A stretch of 64,000 bases of DNA from Pseudomonas svalbardensis (GTDB taxonomy: Bacteria > Pseudomonadota > Gammaproteobacteria > Pseudomonadales > Pseudomonadaceae): positions 1,613,001-1,677,000 of the forward strand of contig NZ_CP125619.1 of the NCBI RefSeq assembly GCF_030053115.1, in the 5' to 3' direction. Below the pieces are notes generated by a model. The model ran no database searches and was not told the origin of the DNA. It was given only the letters and a program-made list of their open reading frames with translations. Made by a program: the position numbers and the translations under genes. This document shows, piece by piece, positions 35,247 to 44,514 of this stretch; within the stretch, counting starts at the first letter, position 1; each line of letters begins with the position of its first letter.

Positions 35247-36023
35247 ATGTGTGAGTTATTGGGCATGAGCGCCAATGTGCCGACCGATATCGTGTTCAGC
35301 TTCACCGGGCTGATGCAGCGCGGCGGCCGCACCGGTCCGCACCGTGACGGCTGGGGCATCGCCTTTTACGAGGGCCGTGGCCTGCGCCTGTTTCAGGACC
35401 CGGCGGCGAGCTGTGAGTCCGAAGTCGCGAACCTGGTGCAGCGCTATCCGATCAAGAGCGAAGTGGTGATCGGGCACATCCGCCAGGCCAATGTCGGCAA
35501 GGTCTGCCTGTCCAATACCCATCCGTTTGTGCGTGAGCTGTGGGGGCGCAACTGGTGTTTCGCCCACAACGGCCAGCTCGCGGAGTTTCAACCGATCAAG
35601 AGTTTTTACCGCCCCGTCGGCGATACCGACAGCGAAGCGGCGTTCTGCGATTTGCTCAACCGCGTGCGCGCAGCGTTCCCGGAACCGGTAGAGGTCGAAG
35701 AGCTGCTGCCAGACCTGGTGGCCGCTTGCGCCGAATACCGCAGCAAAGGCGTATTCAACTGCCTGCTCAGCGATGGCGATTGGTTGTTCTGCTATTGCTC
35801 GACCAAACTGGCGCAAATCACTCGTCGTGCACCATTTGGCCCGGCGCGCTTGAAGGACGTCGATGTGATCGTCGATTTCCAGGCCGAAACTACGCCTAAC
35901 GACGTGGTCACGGTGATCGCCACCGAACCCTTGACCGAAAACGAAACCTGGACCCGCTACGAACCGGGCCAATGGAGCCTCTGGCGACGCGGCGAATGCG
36001 TCAGCCAAGGCAAGACCGAATAA
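35247..36023 (+). CDS. Class II glutamine amidotransferase (YafJ-like)
   Basis: The 258-residue protein is a stand-alone Ntn-type glutaminase: catalytic Cys2 (MCELLGMSA), Arg/Asn/Gly oxyanion motifs GHIRQAN (about residues 81-87) and CFAHNGQL (about 105-112). No synthetase domain is fused. E. coli YafJ-type proteins of this kind have no established acceptor. The start at 35247 exposes Cys2 and is therefore preferred over the longer frame from 35217. Confidence 0.87.
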   Translation: MCELLGMSANVPTDIVFSFTGLMQRGGRTGPHRDGWGIAFYEGRGLRLFQDPAASCESEVANLVQRYPIKSEVVIGHIRQANVGKVCLSNTHPFVRELWGRNWCFAHNGQLAEFQPIKSFYRPVGDTDSEAAFCDLLNRVRAAFPEPVEVEELLPDLVAACAEYRSKGVFNCLLSDGDWLFCYCSTKLAQITRRAPFGPARLKDVDVIVDFQAETTPNDVVTVIATEPLTENETWTRYEPGQWSLWRRGECVSQGKTE

Positions 36024-36034
36024 GGATTGCCCTC

Positions 36035-36577
36035 ATGTTGCTCAGTTATCTACGGCTGGTGTTGTTCGCGGCGGGCCTGTTGATCGGTGTCCAGGTGCCG
36101 GGGTTCATCAGCGATTATGCCAAGCGGGTCGAAGCGCATCTGATTGAGGCACAGACCGGTTTGAGCGGTTTTCAGGGCACTGCCAATCAGTTCTTCAAGG
36201 GTGACATGCAGGCGCTGGTGGCCCATTACCGCGCCAGCGAAGACCCGATTTTTCGCAGCGATGCCGACAGCCTGAGCACCTTGCTGACCCGTCAACTGGC
36301 CCTCGATAAACAGTTCCAGGCCATGCAAGGCCCGTGGTACATCCGCTTCCTGCAGGTTGCACTGGCGGCTGATCCGGATATTCGCAAGGAAACCTGGAAT
36401 GGCTACAGCTACCAGATCCTGCTGACGCCGGAAGCGATGATCTGGGGCATGAGCGGGGCGTTGCTGTTGTCGTTCGGCATTGAATGCCTGTTCCGTCTGA
36501 TCGACTGGGTGGTGCTGGGTGGCAAACGCCTGCGCCAGAGCCGGCCGATCGAAGATCGGGATGTGCGCGGGCTGTAA
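36035..36577 (+). CDS. DUF2937 membrane protein
   Basis: The 180-residue protein has an N-terminal span (about residues 4-24), a soluble mostly helical middle and a second span around residues 136-158. The arrangement and the LLIGVQVPGFI motif fit DUF2937. It starts 11 bases after the amidotransferase gene, so they are cotranscribed. Function unknown. Confidence 0.7.
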   Translation: MLLSYLRLVLFAAGLLIGVQVPGFISDYAKRVEAHLIEAQTGLSGFQGTANQFFKGDMQALVAHYRASEDPIFRSDADSLSTLLTRQLALDKQFQAMQGPWYIRFLQVALAADPDIRKETWNGYSYQILLTPEAMIWGMSGALLLSFGIECLFRLIDWVVLGGKRLRQSRPIEDRDVRGL

Positions 36578-36592
36578 TGAGCGCCACCGACC

Positions 36593-36621
36593 TGTAGCAG
36601 CAGGCTTCGCCAGCTGCTACA
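36593..36621. repeat. Second-class palindromic repeat (TGTAGCAG... type)
   Basis: TGTAGCAG (36593-36600) and CTGCTACA (36614-36621) flank CAGGCTTCGCCAG, giving a hairpin with an inner near-palindrome. The same core appears twice, inverted, at 57599 and 57700, so it is a dispersed family distinct from the GTGGGAGCGAG REP. Confidence 0.65.
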
Positions 36622-36624
36622 AGG

Positions 36625-37539
36625 TTAGCGCGCGAGGACGATGTAGTTCTCACCCACCTTCTTCGCATACCCATCCAGCACCTGCTGACACAACTGAACA
36701 ATCTCCTCGACCCACTCCACGCCAACCCGCCACGACACCACCACCTGCAAATTCGGTGGCCGTTGATCGATGGCCAGCAAGGTCAATTCCCCCCGCACCA
36801 GTTCCTCGGCTACCAGTACCGGCGGCAGCGCGCCAATACCGAAACCGTCCCGCAGCAACCGGGTGATCGCCGATACCGAGTTCACGCAGTTCAGGCGTGG
36901 CGTCATGATGCCGTTCGCCTGCATCAGGGCGAGAATCTCCTGATGCGGATGGGAGTTTTTCGAATAGGTAATGATCCGTTCCCGCGCCAGGTCGGCAATG
37001 CCTGAATACTCGCGGTTGTAGATCGAGTTAGTCGCCACAATCCAGCCCATCGGATGACTGGCCAGCTCAAGGCTGCGCACGCTTTCCTGACGCAACAGGT
37101 CAGTTTGCAGGATCAGATCGAGAAAGCCTTTTTGCAGCTGATCGCAGAGGTTGAGTGCGGTATCGGCTACCAACTCGATTTCCACCAGCGGATAGTGATC
37201 CATCATTTGCGCCACCAACGGGCTCAGCCAGGTATGGATGACCGTGTCCATCACGCCGATACGAACCCGTCCGACCTTGCTCGAGCGGGTTTCGATCGAC
37301 TGTTTGAGGGCTTGCATGGTGTCCATCATTTGCTCGGCGTACTCGAGCACTTTCAAGCCCTCGGGCGTCAGACTCACGCCACGTGAATCGCGCAGGAACA
37401 GCTTCACCCCGAGCTCGCCTTCGAGCACGGCAATGCGGCTGGAAATCGACGCCTGGGTGGTGAAGAGCTTGTCTGCCGTCAGGCGAAAACTCTTGAGTCG
37501 GGCGACCCAGACAAAGGTCTCGAGAAACTTCAGGTTCAT
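36625..37539 (-). CDS. LysR-family regulator, likely of the adjacent MFS-pxpABC operon
   Basis: The 304-residue protein has an N-terminal HTH (FTTQASISSRIAVLE, about residues 26-40) and a type 2 periplasmic-binding effector domain. It diverges from the MFS-pxpABC operon across 148 bp, the usual arrangement of a LysR activator with its target. Ligand could be 5-oxoproline or a related compound; this is inference from position only. Confidence 0.85.
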   Translation of the reverse strand: MNLKFLETFVWVARLKSFRLTADKLFTTQASISSRIAVLEGELGVKLFLRDSRGVSLTPEGLKVLEYAEQMMDTMQALKQSIETRSSKVGRVRIGVMDTVIHTWLSPLVAQMMDHYPLVEIELVADTALNLCDQLQKGFLDLILQTDLLRQESVRSLELASHPMGWIVATNSIYNREYSGIADLARERIITYSKNSHPHQEILALMQANGIMTPRLNCVNSVSAITRLLRDGFGIGALPPVLVAEELVRGELTLLAIDQRPPNLQVVVSWRVGVEWVEEIVQLCQQVLDGYAKKVGENYIVLAR

Positions 37540-37687
37540 AGGGACAAGTTTTTCTTATGTCTAGAGCGGGGTTTTATTAGTTGGACGCAGCAGGGCCGGC
37601 AGCCCAAAAATCAGGCCATCCGGTTCCCACGATAGGCGTCGTCGGGGCTCAGAACAATACCAATAAAAATTAGCGCGGAGATTTGCC

Positions 37688-38974
37688 ATGAGTGCGCCCG
37701 ACACGCTCGACATCCCAAAAGCCACGGTTCGCCCGGGACCTTTCGACTGGTACCGCAACATCAATCAACAGGAACGCCGCACCTTCTGGAGCTGCAAGAT
37801 CGGCTATGGCCTGGACGGTATGGACACCCAGATGCTCAGCTTCGTGGTGCCAACCCTGATTGCGATGTGGGGCATCACCACCGGCGAGGCCGGGCTGATT
37901 CACACCAGCACCCTGATCGCCTCGGCCATCGGCGGTTGGGTGGCGGGGATTCTGTCCGACCGCATCGGTCGCGTACGCACCTTGCAACTGACGGTGTTGT
38001 GGTTCGCCTTCTTCACCTTCCTCTGCGGTTTCGCCCAAAACTACGAACAACTGCTGATCAGCCGCACGCTGATGGGCTTCGGTTTCGGCGGCGAATGGAC
38101 CGCCGGCGCGGTGTTGATGGGTGAAGTGATTCGCGCCAAGGACCGCGGCAAGGCTGTTGGCATGGTGCAATCCGGCTGGGCATTGGGTTGGGGACTGACG
38201 GCGATCTTGTACGCGCTGCTGTTTTCGGTGCTGCCACCGGAAGACGCCTGGCGCGCACTGTTCATCCTTGGCATCGTGCCGGCGATCTTTGTGATCTTCG
38301 TCCGTCGACTGGTCAAGGACCCGGAAATCTATCGCGAAGCCAAGGCTAAGCAAGAGCCCAGTAATCCGGCAAAGTTTTACGAGATATTCGCTCCCGGCAT
38401 CCTTTCCACCACGATTCGCGCGTCGGTGCTGACCACAGGTGCCCTGGGCGGTTACTACGCGATCACCTCCTGGTTGCCGACCTTTCTGAAGAACGAACGC
38501 GGTTTGAGCGTACTCGGTACGGGCGGTTATCTGGCGATGGTGATCGTCGGTTCCTACGTCGGCTATGTCATCAGCGCGTATTTGACTGACATCCTCGGGC
38601 GTAAAAAGAACTTCATTCTGTTCGCGGTCGGCTCGTTCACCATTGTTCTGCTCTACACCCAATTGCCGGTCAGCAATGGCGTGATGCTCTGGCTGGGCTT
38701 CCCGTTGGGCTTCTTCGCCTCGGGGATATTCAGCGGCATGGGCGCGTTTTTGACCGAGCTGTTTCCAACGCGGATTCGCGGTTCGGGCCAGGGCTTTTGC
38801 TACAACATTGGCCGGGCGTTGGCGGCGTTGTTCCCCCTGTTGATCGGCTTGATGAGCCAGAAGGTGCCATTGAGCGTGGGCATCGGTGCTTTTGCGGCGG
38901 TGTCCTACGGGGTGGTGATCCTTGCGGCCCTGAGCCTGCCGGAAACCCGTGGCAAGCAACTTGAAGCCGAGTAG
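37688..38974 (+). CDS. MFS metabolite:H+ symporter, candidate 5-oxoproline importer
   Basis: The 428-residue, 12-span transporter has the MFS motif GILSDRIGRVRT (about residues 90-101) and a sugar/aromatic-acid-type DILGRKKN repeat near 300. It precedes pxpA by 60 bp on the same strand and diverges from a LysR gene. The context suggests import of 5-oxoproline or a related acid that PxpABC then hydrolyses, which is not proven by sequence. Confidence 0.83.
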   Translation: MSAPDTLDIPKATVRPGPFDWYRNINQQERRTFWSCKIGYGLDGMDTQMLSFVVPTLIAMWGITTGEAGLIHTSTLIASAIGGWVAGILSDRIGRVRTLQLTVLWFAFFTFLCGFAQNYEQLLISRTLMGFGFGGEWTAGAVLMGEVIRAKDRGKAVGMVQSGWALGWGLTAILYALLFSVLPPEDAWRALFILGIVPAIFVIFVRRLVKDPEIYREAKAKQEPSNPAKFYEIFAPGILSTTIRASVLTTGALGGYYAITSWLPTFLKNERGLSVLGTGGYLAMVIVGSYVGYVISAYLTDILGRKKNFILFAVGSFTIVLLYTQLPVSNGVMLWLGFPLGFFASGIFSGMGAFLTELFPTRIRGSGQGFCYNIGRALAALFPLLIGLMSQKVPLSVGIGAFAAVSYGVVILAALSLPETRGKQLEAE

Positions 38975-39034
38975 CTGATAATCTGCGGGCAAATGCCTAC
39001 AGCTAAAAGAATCAAACCTACAGGAGTGTTCACC

Positions 39035-39787
39035 GTGAACCGCCTGCTATTGAACTGCGACATCGGCGAGAGTTTCGGCAACTGGACCATGGGTCTGGAC
39101 GCCGAGGTCATGCCCTTCATCGATTGCGCCAACATCGCCTGCGGCTTCCACGCCGGCGACCCGAGCATCATGCGCAAGACCGTCAGCCTGGCCTTGAGCA
39201 ACGGCGTGCAGATCGGCGCCCATCCGGCGTATCAGGATCTGGTCGGTTTCGGCCGCCGTTCCATGGCCTACACCGCCCAGGAACTTCAGGACATTGTGCA
39301 TTACCAGATCGGCGCCCTCGACGGCATTTGCCGGGCTCAGGGCGGGCGGGTGAGTTACGTCAAGCCGCACGGCGCGATGTACAACGACATGATGGCCAAC
39401 CCGGCGCAATTGCGCGCGGTGCTTCAGGCTGTGGCGTCCTATGATCGTGAGTTACCGCTGATGTTGATGGCCACTCGCGACAACAGCGCAGCCCAGCAGT
39501 TGGGCGATGAATACGGCGTGACCCTGTGGTTCGAAGCCTTCGCCGATCGCGCTTACGACAGCGCGGGAATGCTGGTCTCGCGGCAACTGCCAGGCGCAGT
39601 GCATCACGATCCCGAAACAATTATTGAGCAGGCGCTGACCATTGCCCGCGGGGGCAACCTTACGGCCAGCGATGGCAGTGCCTTGCATTTGCAGGCCAAT
39701 ACCCTCTGCGTACACGGCGACAATGCCAGTTCGGTAGCCGCCGTGCGGCGTATTCGCGAAGCACTTGATCAGCAGAGTGCGCCATGA
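39035..39787 (+). CDS. pxpA: 5-oxoprolinase subunit A (LamB/YcsF family)
   Basis: The 250-residue protein begins [15 protein letters not shown], the LamB/YcsF signature with metal-binding DIGES and the [12 protein letters not shown] motif (about residues 31-42), and has [10 protein letters not shown] near 110. PxpABC hydrolyses 5-oxo-L-proline to glutamate with ATP. GTG at 39035 is chosen since AGGAG lies 8 bases upstream and it gives the family length. The stop overlaps pxpB by four bases (ATGA). Confidence 0.93.
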   Translation: MNRLLLNCDIGESFGNWTMGLDAEVMPFIDCANIACGFHAGDPSIMRKTVSLALSNGVQIGAHPAYQDLVGFGRRSMAYTAQELQDIVHYQIGALDGICRAQGGRVSYVKPHGAMYNDMMANPAQLRAVLQAVASYDRELPLMLMATRDNSAAQQLGDEYGVTLWFEAFADRAYDSAGMLVSRQLPGAVHHDPETIIEQALTIARGGNLTASDGSALHLQANTLCVHGDNASSVAAVRRIREALDQQSAP

Positions 39788-40488
39788 AAATCCGGGTCGA
39801 AGTGGTGGCGCTGGATTGCCTGATGGTGCGCCTGTTCGATGAGATAGCCGAAGCGAACATGCCGTGGATGCTCGCCGCCAGTGAAAGTCTGCGTGCTGCG
39901 TTCGCCGGGCATCTGATCGATCTGGTGCCGTCCTATACGACGTTGATGGTGCATTACGATCTGACCGCGTTGAGTCCGGCTCAGGCTCGGGAACTGATCG
40001 CTGAGGCCCTGATCGATCTGTCGCCCAACACCGGCCCCCGCGGCAAATGTCATGTGTTGCCGGTCTGGTATGACTTGAGCGTTGGCCCGGAGTTGAGCCT
40101 GTTGTCCCAGCGCAGCGGATTGGCCGTGGATGAAGTGATCCGCCGCCACAGCGAGCGCGAATATCAGGTGTTCGCCTTGGGTTTCGCGCCGGGTTTCGCC
40201 TTCATGGGGTTGGTGGAAGAAGCGCTGGCCGCGCCGCGTCTGAACACTCCGCGTAAAAAGGTGGCCGCCGGCAGTGTCGGCATCGCCGAACGGCAAACGG
40301 CCGCTTACCCGGTGGTGTCCCCCGGTGGCTGGAATCTGATCGGCCGCACCCCGGCCAAATTGTTCGACCGCGAACGCGACGGCTACAGCCTGATGCAACC
40401 GGGCGATACAGTGCGCTTCGAAGCCGTCAGTCATGCCGAATTCATCAATTTGGGCGGTGATGACACGCCGTTGGAGGCGCAGGCATGA
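39784..40488 (+). CDS. pxpB: 5-oxoprolinase subunit B (KipI family)
   Basis: The 234-residue KipI-like protein has the conserved [13 protein letters not shown] (about residues 138-150), [10 protein letters not shown], and [10 protein letters not shown] (about 180-189). It forms the ATP-using hydrolase complex with PxpC and PxpA. The ATG overlaps the pxpA stop, and its own stop overlaps the pxpC start (ATGA). Confidence 0.92.
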   Translation: MKIRVEVVALDCLMVRLFDEIAEANMPWMLAASESLRAAFAGHLIDLVPSYTTLMVHYDLTALSPAQARELIAEALIDLSPNTGPRGKCHVLPVWYDLSVGPELSLLSQRSGLAVDEVIRRHSEREYQVFALGFAPGFAFMGLVEEALAAPRLNTPRKKVAAGSVGIAERQTAAYPVVSPGGWNLIGRTPAKLFDRERDGYSLMQPGDTVRFEAVSHAEFINLGGDDTPLEAQA

Positions 40489-41411
40489 GTCGTCTATCAA
40501 TAGAAGCGAGTACACCGCTGTGTTTGTTGCAGGATGCTGGCCGTTTCGGCGTGCGGCATCTGGGCGTGACCCAGGGCGGGGCGGCGGATTGGCGATCGAT
40601 GTCGTGGGCTAATTGGTTGCTGGGCAACGGCCTGGATGCACCGGTGATTGAAATCACCCTCGGCGGGTTCACCGTCGTTGCCGAAGAGGATTGCGTGCTG
40701 GCGTTGGCCGGGGCGGATCTGGGGGCGCAGGTGGATGGCGAGGCGTTGGCGCCGTGGCGCAGTTTCAGGCTGAACAAAGGTCAGCAATTGCAATTCACTC
40801 AGCCGCTGCTTGGCGCTCGGGCATATTTGGCAGCCCCGGGCGGATTTGATGCGCCAAAGGTGTTGGGCAGCAGCGCAACGGTTGTCCGTGAGGAACTCGG
40901 CGGGCTGGATGGCATGGGCCGGGCGTTGACCAAAGATGCGCAGTTGAGCTACTCGGGGAGCTCACTGCTACTGTTGCGGGAATTGGCGCGCGAACAGGTA
41001 CCGGATTTCAAACTCAACGCGCCGCTAGACCTGGTGCTCGGTGCCCAGATCGGCGAGTTCAGTGGGCAGAGTTCGTTTGACGCGTTCAACAGCATCTGGA
41101 CCCTCGACAGCCGTGCCGACCGGATGGGCATACGCTTGCTGGGAACGGCGTTGCAGTATCAGGGTAAACCGATGATTTCCGAAGGCATCCCGCTGGGTGC
41201 GGTTCAGGTGCCGCCGGACGGGCAGCCGATTGTGTTGCTCAATGATCGGCAGACCATTGGGGGTTATCCGCGATTGGGGGCGTTGACGCCGTTGGCGCTG
41301 GCGCGACTGGCGCAGTGTTTGCCGGGGGCGCAGGTGCGGTTGCGGCCGGTGGTGCAGGAAGTCGCGCATCGGGAGCAGGTCGAGTATTTACGCCGTTTTT
41401 TTAACTGCTAA
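40485..41411 (+). CDS. pxpC: 5-oxoprolinase subunit C (KipA/biotin-dependent carboxylase-like)
   Basis: The 308-residue protein has the AHS2-domain start (LCLLQDAGRFGVRHLGVTQG, abbreviated here; about residues 12-31), WANWLLGN and YLAAPGGFD, and the C-terminal LNDRQTIGGYPRLG motif. It completes the 5-oxoprolinase complex. Translation is coupled to pxpB by a four-base overlap. The last third has notably G-ending codons, common at the ends of genes in this window. Confidence 0.9.
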   Translation: MSRLSIEASTPLCLLQDAGRFGVRHLGVTQGGAADWRSMSWANWLLGNGLDAPVIEITLGGFTVVAEEDCVLALAGADLGAQVDGEALAPWRSFRLNKGQQLQFTQPLLGARAYLAAPGGFDAPKVLGSSATVVREELGGLDGMGRALTKDAQLSYSGSSLLLLRELAREQVPDFKLNAPLDLVLGAQIGEFSGQSSFDAFNSIWTLDSRADRMGIRLLGTALQYQGKPMISEGIPLGAVQVPPDGQPIVLLNDRQTIGGYPRLGALTPLALARLAQCLPGAQVRLRPVVQEVAHREQVEYLRRFFNC

Positions 41412-41419
41412 AAGCATCC

Positions 41420-41513
41420 CGAGCAGGCTCGCTCCCACATTGGATTTTGGTCGTACACAAATAATGTGTTCGCTGGATATCAACTGTGGGAGCGAGCCTG
41501 CTCGCGATAGCGG
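41420..41513. repeat. REP pair (inverted)
   Basis: GAGCAGGCTCGCTCCCACAT (from 41421) and GTGGGAGCGAGCCTGCTCGC (to about 41506) are inverted copies with a spacer of about 45 bases, between the convergent pxpC and VWA genes. Confidence 0.85.
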
Positions 41514-41531
41514 TCGAACAGACGACGAAGA

Positions 41532-42710
41532 TTACTTGGAAAGAAACCGCATCCCTTCTTCCAAACCCCGCAACGTCAGCGGGTACATCTGGTCGTTGAT
41601 CAAGTCCCGCACGATGTTGGTCGAAGACGTATAGCCCCAGGTATCTTTCGGATACGGGTTGATCCAGATGACCTTTTTGTACTTCTCCATGAACCGCTGC
41701 ATCCACACATAACCCGCTTCTTCGTTCCAGTGCTCGACGCTGCCGCCGGCCTGGGTGATTTCGTACGGCGCCATGGCGGCGTCACCGATGAAGATCACTT
41801 TGTAGTCGGCGCCGTATTTGTGCAGCAGATCCTGGGTCGACGTGCGCTCGGACGTGCGGCGCATGTTGTTCTTCCACACCGATTCATAAATGAAGTTGTG
41901 GAAGTAGAAATACTCCAAGTGTTTGAACTCGGTCTTGCAGGCCGAAAACAGCTCTTCGCAGATCTTCACGTGGGCGTCCATCGAGCCGCCGATGTCGAAC
42001 AGCAGCAACAACTTGACGGTGTTGCGCCGCTCCGGACGCATCTGGATGTTCAGTAGCCCGGCATCGCGTGCGGTGTGGTCGATGGTGCCATCGATGTCCA
42101 GCTCTTCCGCCGCACCCTGGCGCGCGAATTTGCGCAACCGTCGTAGGGCGACCTTGATGTTGCGCGTGCCCAGCTCCACCGAATCGTCGAGGTTCTTGTA
42201 CTCGCGCTGATCCCAGACCTTGACCGCTTTGCCCTGGCGCTTGCCGGCATCGCCGACGCGAATGCCTTCCGGGTTGAAGCCGCCGGAGCCAAACGGACTG
42301 GTACCGCCCGTGCCGATCCACTTGTTACCGCCGGCATGACGTTCTTTCTGTTCTTCGAGGCGTTTCTTGAACTCTTCGATCAACTTGTCCAGGCCGCCGA
42401 GGGACTGGATCGCCGCCCGCTCTTCGTCGGTCAGCGAACGCTCGAATTCCTTGCGCAACCAGTCTTCCGGGATCAATGCCTGAAGGTGATCGTCGAGTTT
42501 TTCCAGGCCATTGAAATAGGCACCAAACGCCCGGTCGAACTTGTCGAAATGCTTTTCGTCCTTTACCAGAATCGCCCGGGACAGGTAATAAAACTCGTCC
42601 ATGTCGGCGAAGGTCACGCGTTGCTTCAGCGCGTTGATCAGGTCCAGCAGCTCCCGTACCGAGACCGGTACTTTGGCTGCGCGCATTTCATTGAACAGGT
42701 TAAGCAGCAT
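41532..42710 (-). CDS. VWA domain protein, CoxE-like
   Basis: The 392-residue protein has a helical N-terminal half and a C-terminal von Willebrand A domain with the MIDAS-type motif LLFDIGGSMDAHV (about residues 238-250, DIGGS instead of DxSxS). It is encoded 33 bp after the MoxR gene on the same strand. MoxR/VWA pairs act as AAA+ chaperones with metal-bound adaptor proteins that mature enzyme complexes; the client here is unknown. Confidence 0.85.
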   Translation of the reverse strand: MLLNLFNEMRAAKVPVSVRELLDLINALKQRVTFADMDEFYYLSRAILVKDEKHFDKFDRAFGAYFNGLEKLDDHLQALIPEDWLRKEFERSLTDEERAAIQSLGGLDKLIEEFKKRLEEQKERHAGGNKWIGTGGTSPFGSGGFNPEGIRVGDAGKRQGKAVKVWDQREYKNLDDSVELGTRNIKVALRRLRKFARQGAAEELDIDGTIDHTARDAGLLNIQMRPERRNTVKLLLLFDIGGSMDAHVKICEELFSACKTEFKHLEYFYFHNFIYESVWKNNMRRTSERTSTQDLLHKYGADYKVIFIGDAAMAPYEITQAGGSVEHWNEEAGYVWMQRFMEKYKKVIWINPYPKDTWGYTSSTNIVRDLINDQMYPLTLRGLEEGMRFLSK

Positions 42711-42743
42711 GGCTATCGCCCTCTATCTTGTTAAACAGAGGGA

Positions 42744-43589
42744 TCAGCGAGTGCCGCGACGGCTCATGAACGCCAGACGTTCAAGCAACTGCACGTCCTG
42801 TTCGTTCTTCACCAAAGCGCCTGCCAGCGGCGGAATGGCCTTGGTCGGATCGCGCTCGCGCAGCACCGCTTCGCCGATGTTGTCGGCCATCAGCAGCTTC
42901 AGCCAGTCCACCAGTTCGGAGGTCGATGGCTTCTTCTTCAGGCCCGGCACCTTGCGCACGTCGAAGAACACGTCCAGCGCTTCGCTGACCAGGTCCGTCT
43001 TGATGTTCGGGTAGTGCACGTCGACGATTCTCTGCATCGTGATGCGATCCGGGAACGCGATGTAGTGGAAGAAGCAGCGGCGCAGGAAGGCGTCAGGCAG
43101 TTCTTTCTCGTTGTTGGAAGTAATGATGATGATCGGGCGTTTCTTGGCTTTGATAGTCTCGTCGATCTCGTAAACGTAGAACTCCATCTTGTCGAGTTCT
43201 TGCAGCAAGTCGTTCGGGAACTCGATGTCAGCCTTGTCGATTTCGTCGATCAGCAGGATCACCCGCTCTTCGGACTCGAAGGCTTCCCAGAGCTTGCCCT
43301 TTTTCAGGTAGTTGCGTACGTCGTGGACTTTTTCCGTGCCCAGCTGCGAGTCGCGCAGACGGCTGACCGCGTCGTACTCGTACAGGCCTTGATGCGCCTT
43401 GGTGGTGGACTTGATGTGCCAGGTGATCAATTTGGCGCCGAAGGACTCGGCCAGTTGCTCGGCGAGCATGGTCTTGCCGGTGCCCGGTTCGCCCTTGACC
43501 AGCAGCGGACGCTCCAGGGTGATGGCGGCGTTGACCGCCAGCTTCAGGTCATCGGTGGCGACGTAAGCCTGGGTGCCTTCGAACTTCAT
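42744..43589 (-). CDS. MoxR-family AAA+ ATPase
   Basis: The 281-residue ATPase has Walker A GEPGTGKTM (about residues 33-41), Walker B VILLIDEIDKAD (about 110-121), sensor 1 IIITSNNEKEL (about 152-162) and an arginine finger region FLRRCFF. GAGGATT precedes the ATG. Its partner is the downstream VWA protein. Pseudomonads conserve this pair; the substrate is not known. Confidence 0.88.
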   Translation of the reverse strand: MKFEGTQAYVATDDLKLAVNAAITLERPLLVKGEPGTGKTMLAEQLAESFGAKLITWHIKSTTKAHQGLYEYDAVSRLRDSQLGTEKVHDVRNYLKKGKLWEAFESEERVILLIDEIDKADIEFPNDLLQELDKMEFYVYEIDETIKAKKRPIIIITSNNEKELPDAFLRRCFFHYIAFPDRITMQRIVDVHYPNIKTDLVSEALDVFFDVRKVPGLKKKPSTSELVDWLKLLMADNIGEAVLRERDPTKAIPPLAGALVKNEQDVQLLERLAFMSRRGTR

Positions 43590-43761
43590 CTGCTAATCCT
43601 CGAACGGTAACGCCGACCTGAACGAAGCAGGGCGGGGTGCAATAATTGTAGTACCCGACTATAACGCGGTGCCCGGTCGACTGTGAACGCAGACGGCTTA
43701 TTCAGTCTCTGAATGGGGCGTCACATCTTGACTCAGTCTCGGCCGCTAGCCAGTATTGAGA

Positions 43762-43780
43762 TATCGCCATTTTGGCGATA
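43762..43780. promoter_or_regulatory. Palindromic operator candidate upstream of the DUF4160 gene
   Basis: TATCGCCA (43762-43769) and TGGCGATA (43773-43780) form a perfect 8-bp inverted repeat with TTT between. It lies 12 bases before the DUF4160 ATG, a position suited to repression. The DUF2442 partner has an HTH-like C-terminus and could bind here. Confidence 0.5.
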
Positions 43781-43791
43781 GCTTGCTGGGC

Positions 43792-44023
43792 ATGTCTACT
43801 AAATACCGATTTCGCGATACGTACCGCATTCAGTTGCGCGAGAAGGATCATCCGCCGCCCCATGTCCACCTGACCGGTGGTGGGCTGGACGTCATGCTCA
43901 GCCTGGAAACCGTTGAAGTGATGGTGGGCAAGGCTGCCGCCGCTGATTATCAAGGAAGCGCTGGAGTGGGTCAGGGCCCATCAGGTGCAATTGCTGGAGG
44001 ATTGGAAACGATGTTACCCATGA
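43792..44023 (+). pseudogene. DUF4160 family gene with a one-base frameshift
   Basis: Beginning MSTKYRFRDTYRIQL with the DHPPPHVHL motif typical of DUF4160 (about residues 19-27), the frame is lost near 43930-43933. If one base of GGCAAGGCTG is removed, the frame reads GKLPPLIIKEALEWVRAHQV and ends in TGA at 44021-44023. That tail is what the family should have, and its stop overlaps the next ATG. As read, the frame instead fuses into the DUF2442 gene, a 240-residue product. Either a true one-base insertion or a sequencing error explains this; programmed frameshifting is possible but the AAGG site is not a typical slip site. Confidence 0.65.
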
Positions 44024-44514
44024 AACGACCACGGCTGTCGTCCGTGCAGGCGCTGCCGGATCACCGCCTTATGCTGACCTTTATCGACGGTCAGCAACTG
44101 AACCTCGATTTGAGTCGGGACCTGCGCGCCTACCCTGGGTTGCAGCCATTGCTGGAGGTTGGCGCTTTCGAAGGGGCAACCTTGGGTGATGAAGGCTGGA
44201 GCGTTGAGTGGCCCGAACTGGACATCCAGATCGGCGCTGACACCCTTTATCTGGATGCACTCGCACAAAACGCATCGGACGAAAATACCCGGATCTTCAT
44301 CGACTGGCGCGCTCGCACAGGGTTGCCGCTCAATCAGGCGGCCGAAGCGTTGGGGGTCAGTGCCCGCAGCATCACGCGCTACAGCAGTGGTCGTGAAGCC
44401 GTTCCGCGATCACTGGCACTAGCCTGCCTGGGCTGGGACTTCTTGCAGCAGCAATCGAACCCGGCGCGGGCGGCGGAAGAAACCGGTCGTTACACCGTCA
44501 TGCGTAAGTCTTAA
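44020..44514 (+). CDS. DUF2442 protein with C-terminal HTH-like region
   Basis: The 164-residue protein begins MKRPRLSSVQALPDHRL, with a DUF2442 domain to about residue 80 (DGQQLNLDL, EGWSVEWPELDIQIG). A C-terminal helix-turn-helix-like segment, LNQAAEALGVSARSITRY (about 108-125), follows. DUF2442 and DUF4160 occur as paired genes thought to behave like toxin-antitoxin modules; the HTH half would fit an antitoxin or repressor. Its ATG overlaps the corrected stop of the DUF4160 gene. It converges with the DUF748 gene, sharing TTAA. Confidence 0.75.
   Translation: MKRPRLSSVQALPDHRLMLTFIDGQQLNLDLSRDLRAYPGLQPLLEVGAFEGATLGDEGWSVEWPELDIQIGADTLYLDALAQNASDENTRIFIDWRARTGLPLNQAAEALGVSARSITRYSSGREAVPRSLALACLGWDFLQQQSNPARAAEETGRYTVMRKS

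Noticed and set aside
43756..44514. A genuine 252-residue DUF4160-DUF2442 fusion
   Set aside because: Frame between the domains encodes a Gly/Ala/Ser-rich stretch unlike either family, while the next frame encodes the expected DUF4160 tail and a stop overlapping the DUF2442 ATG.
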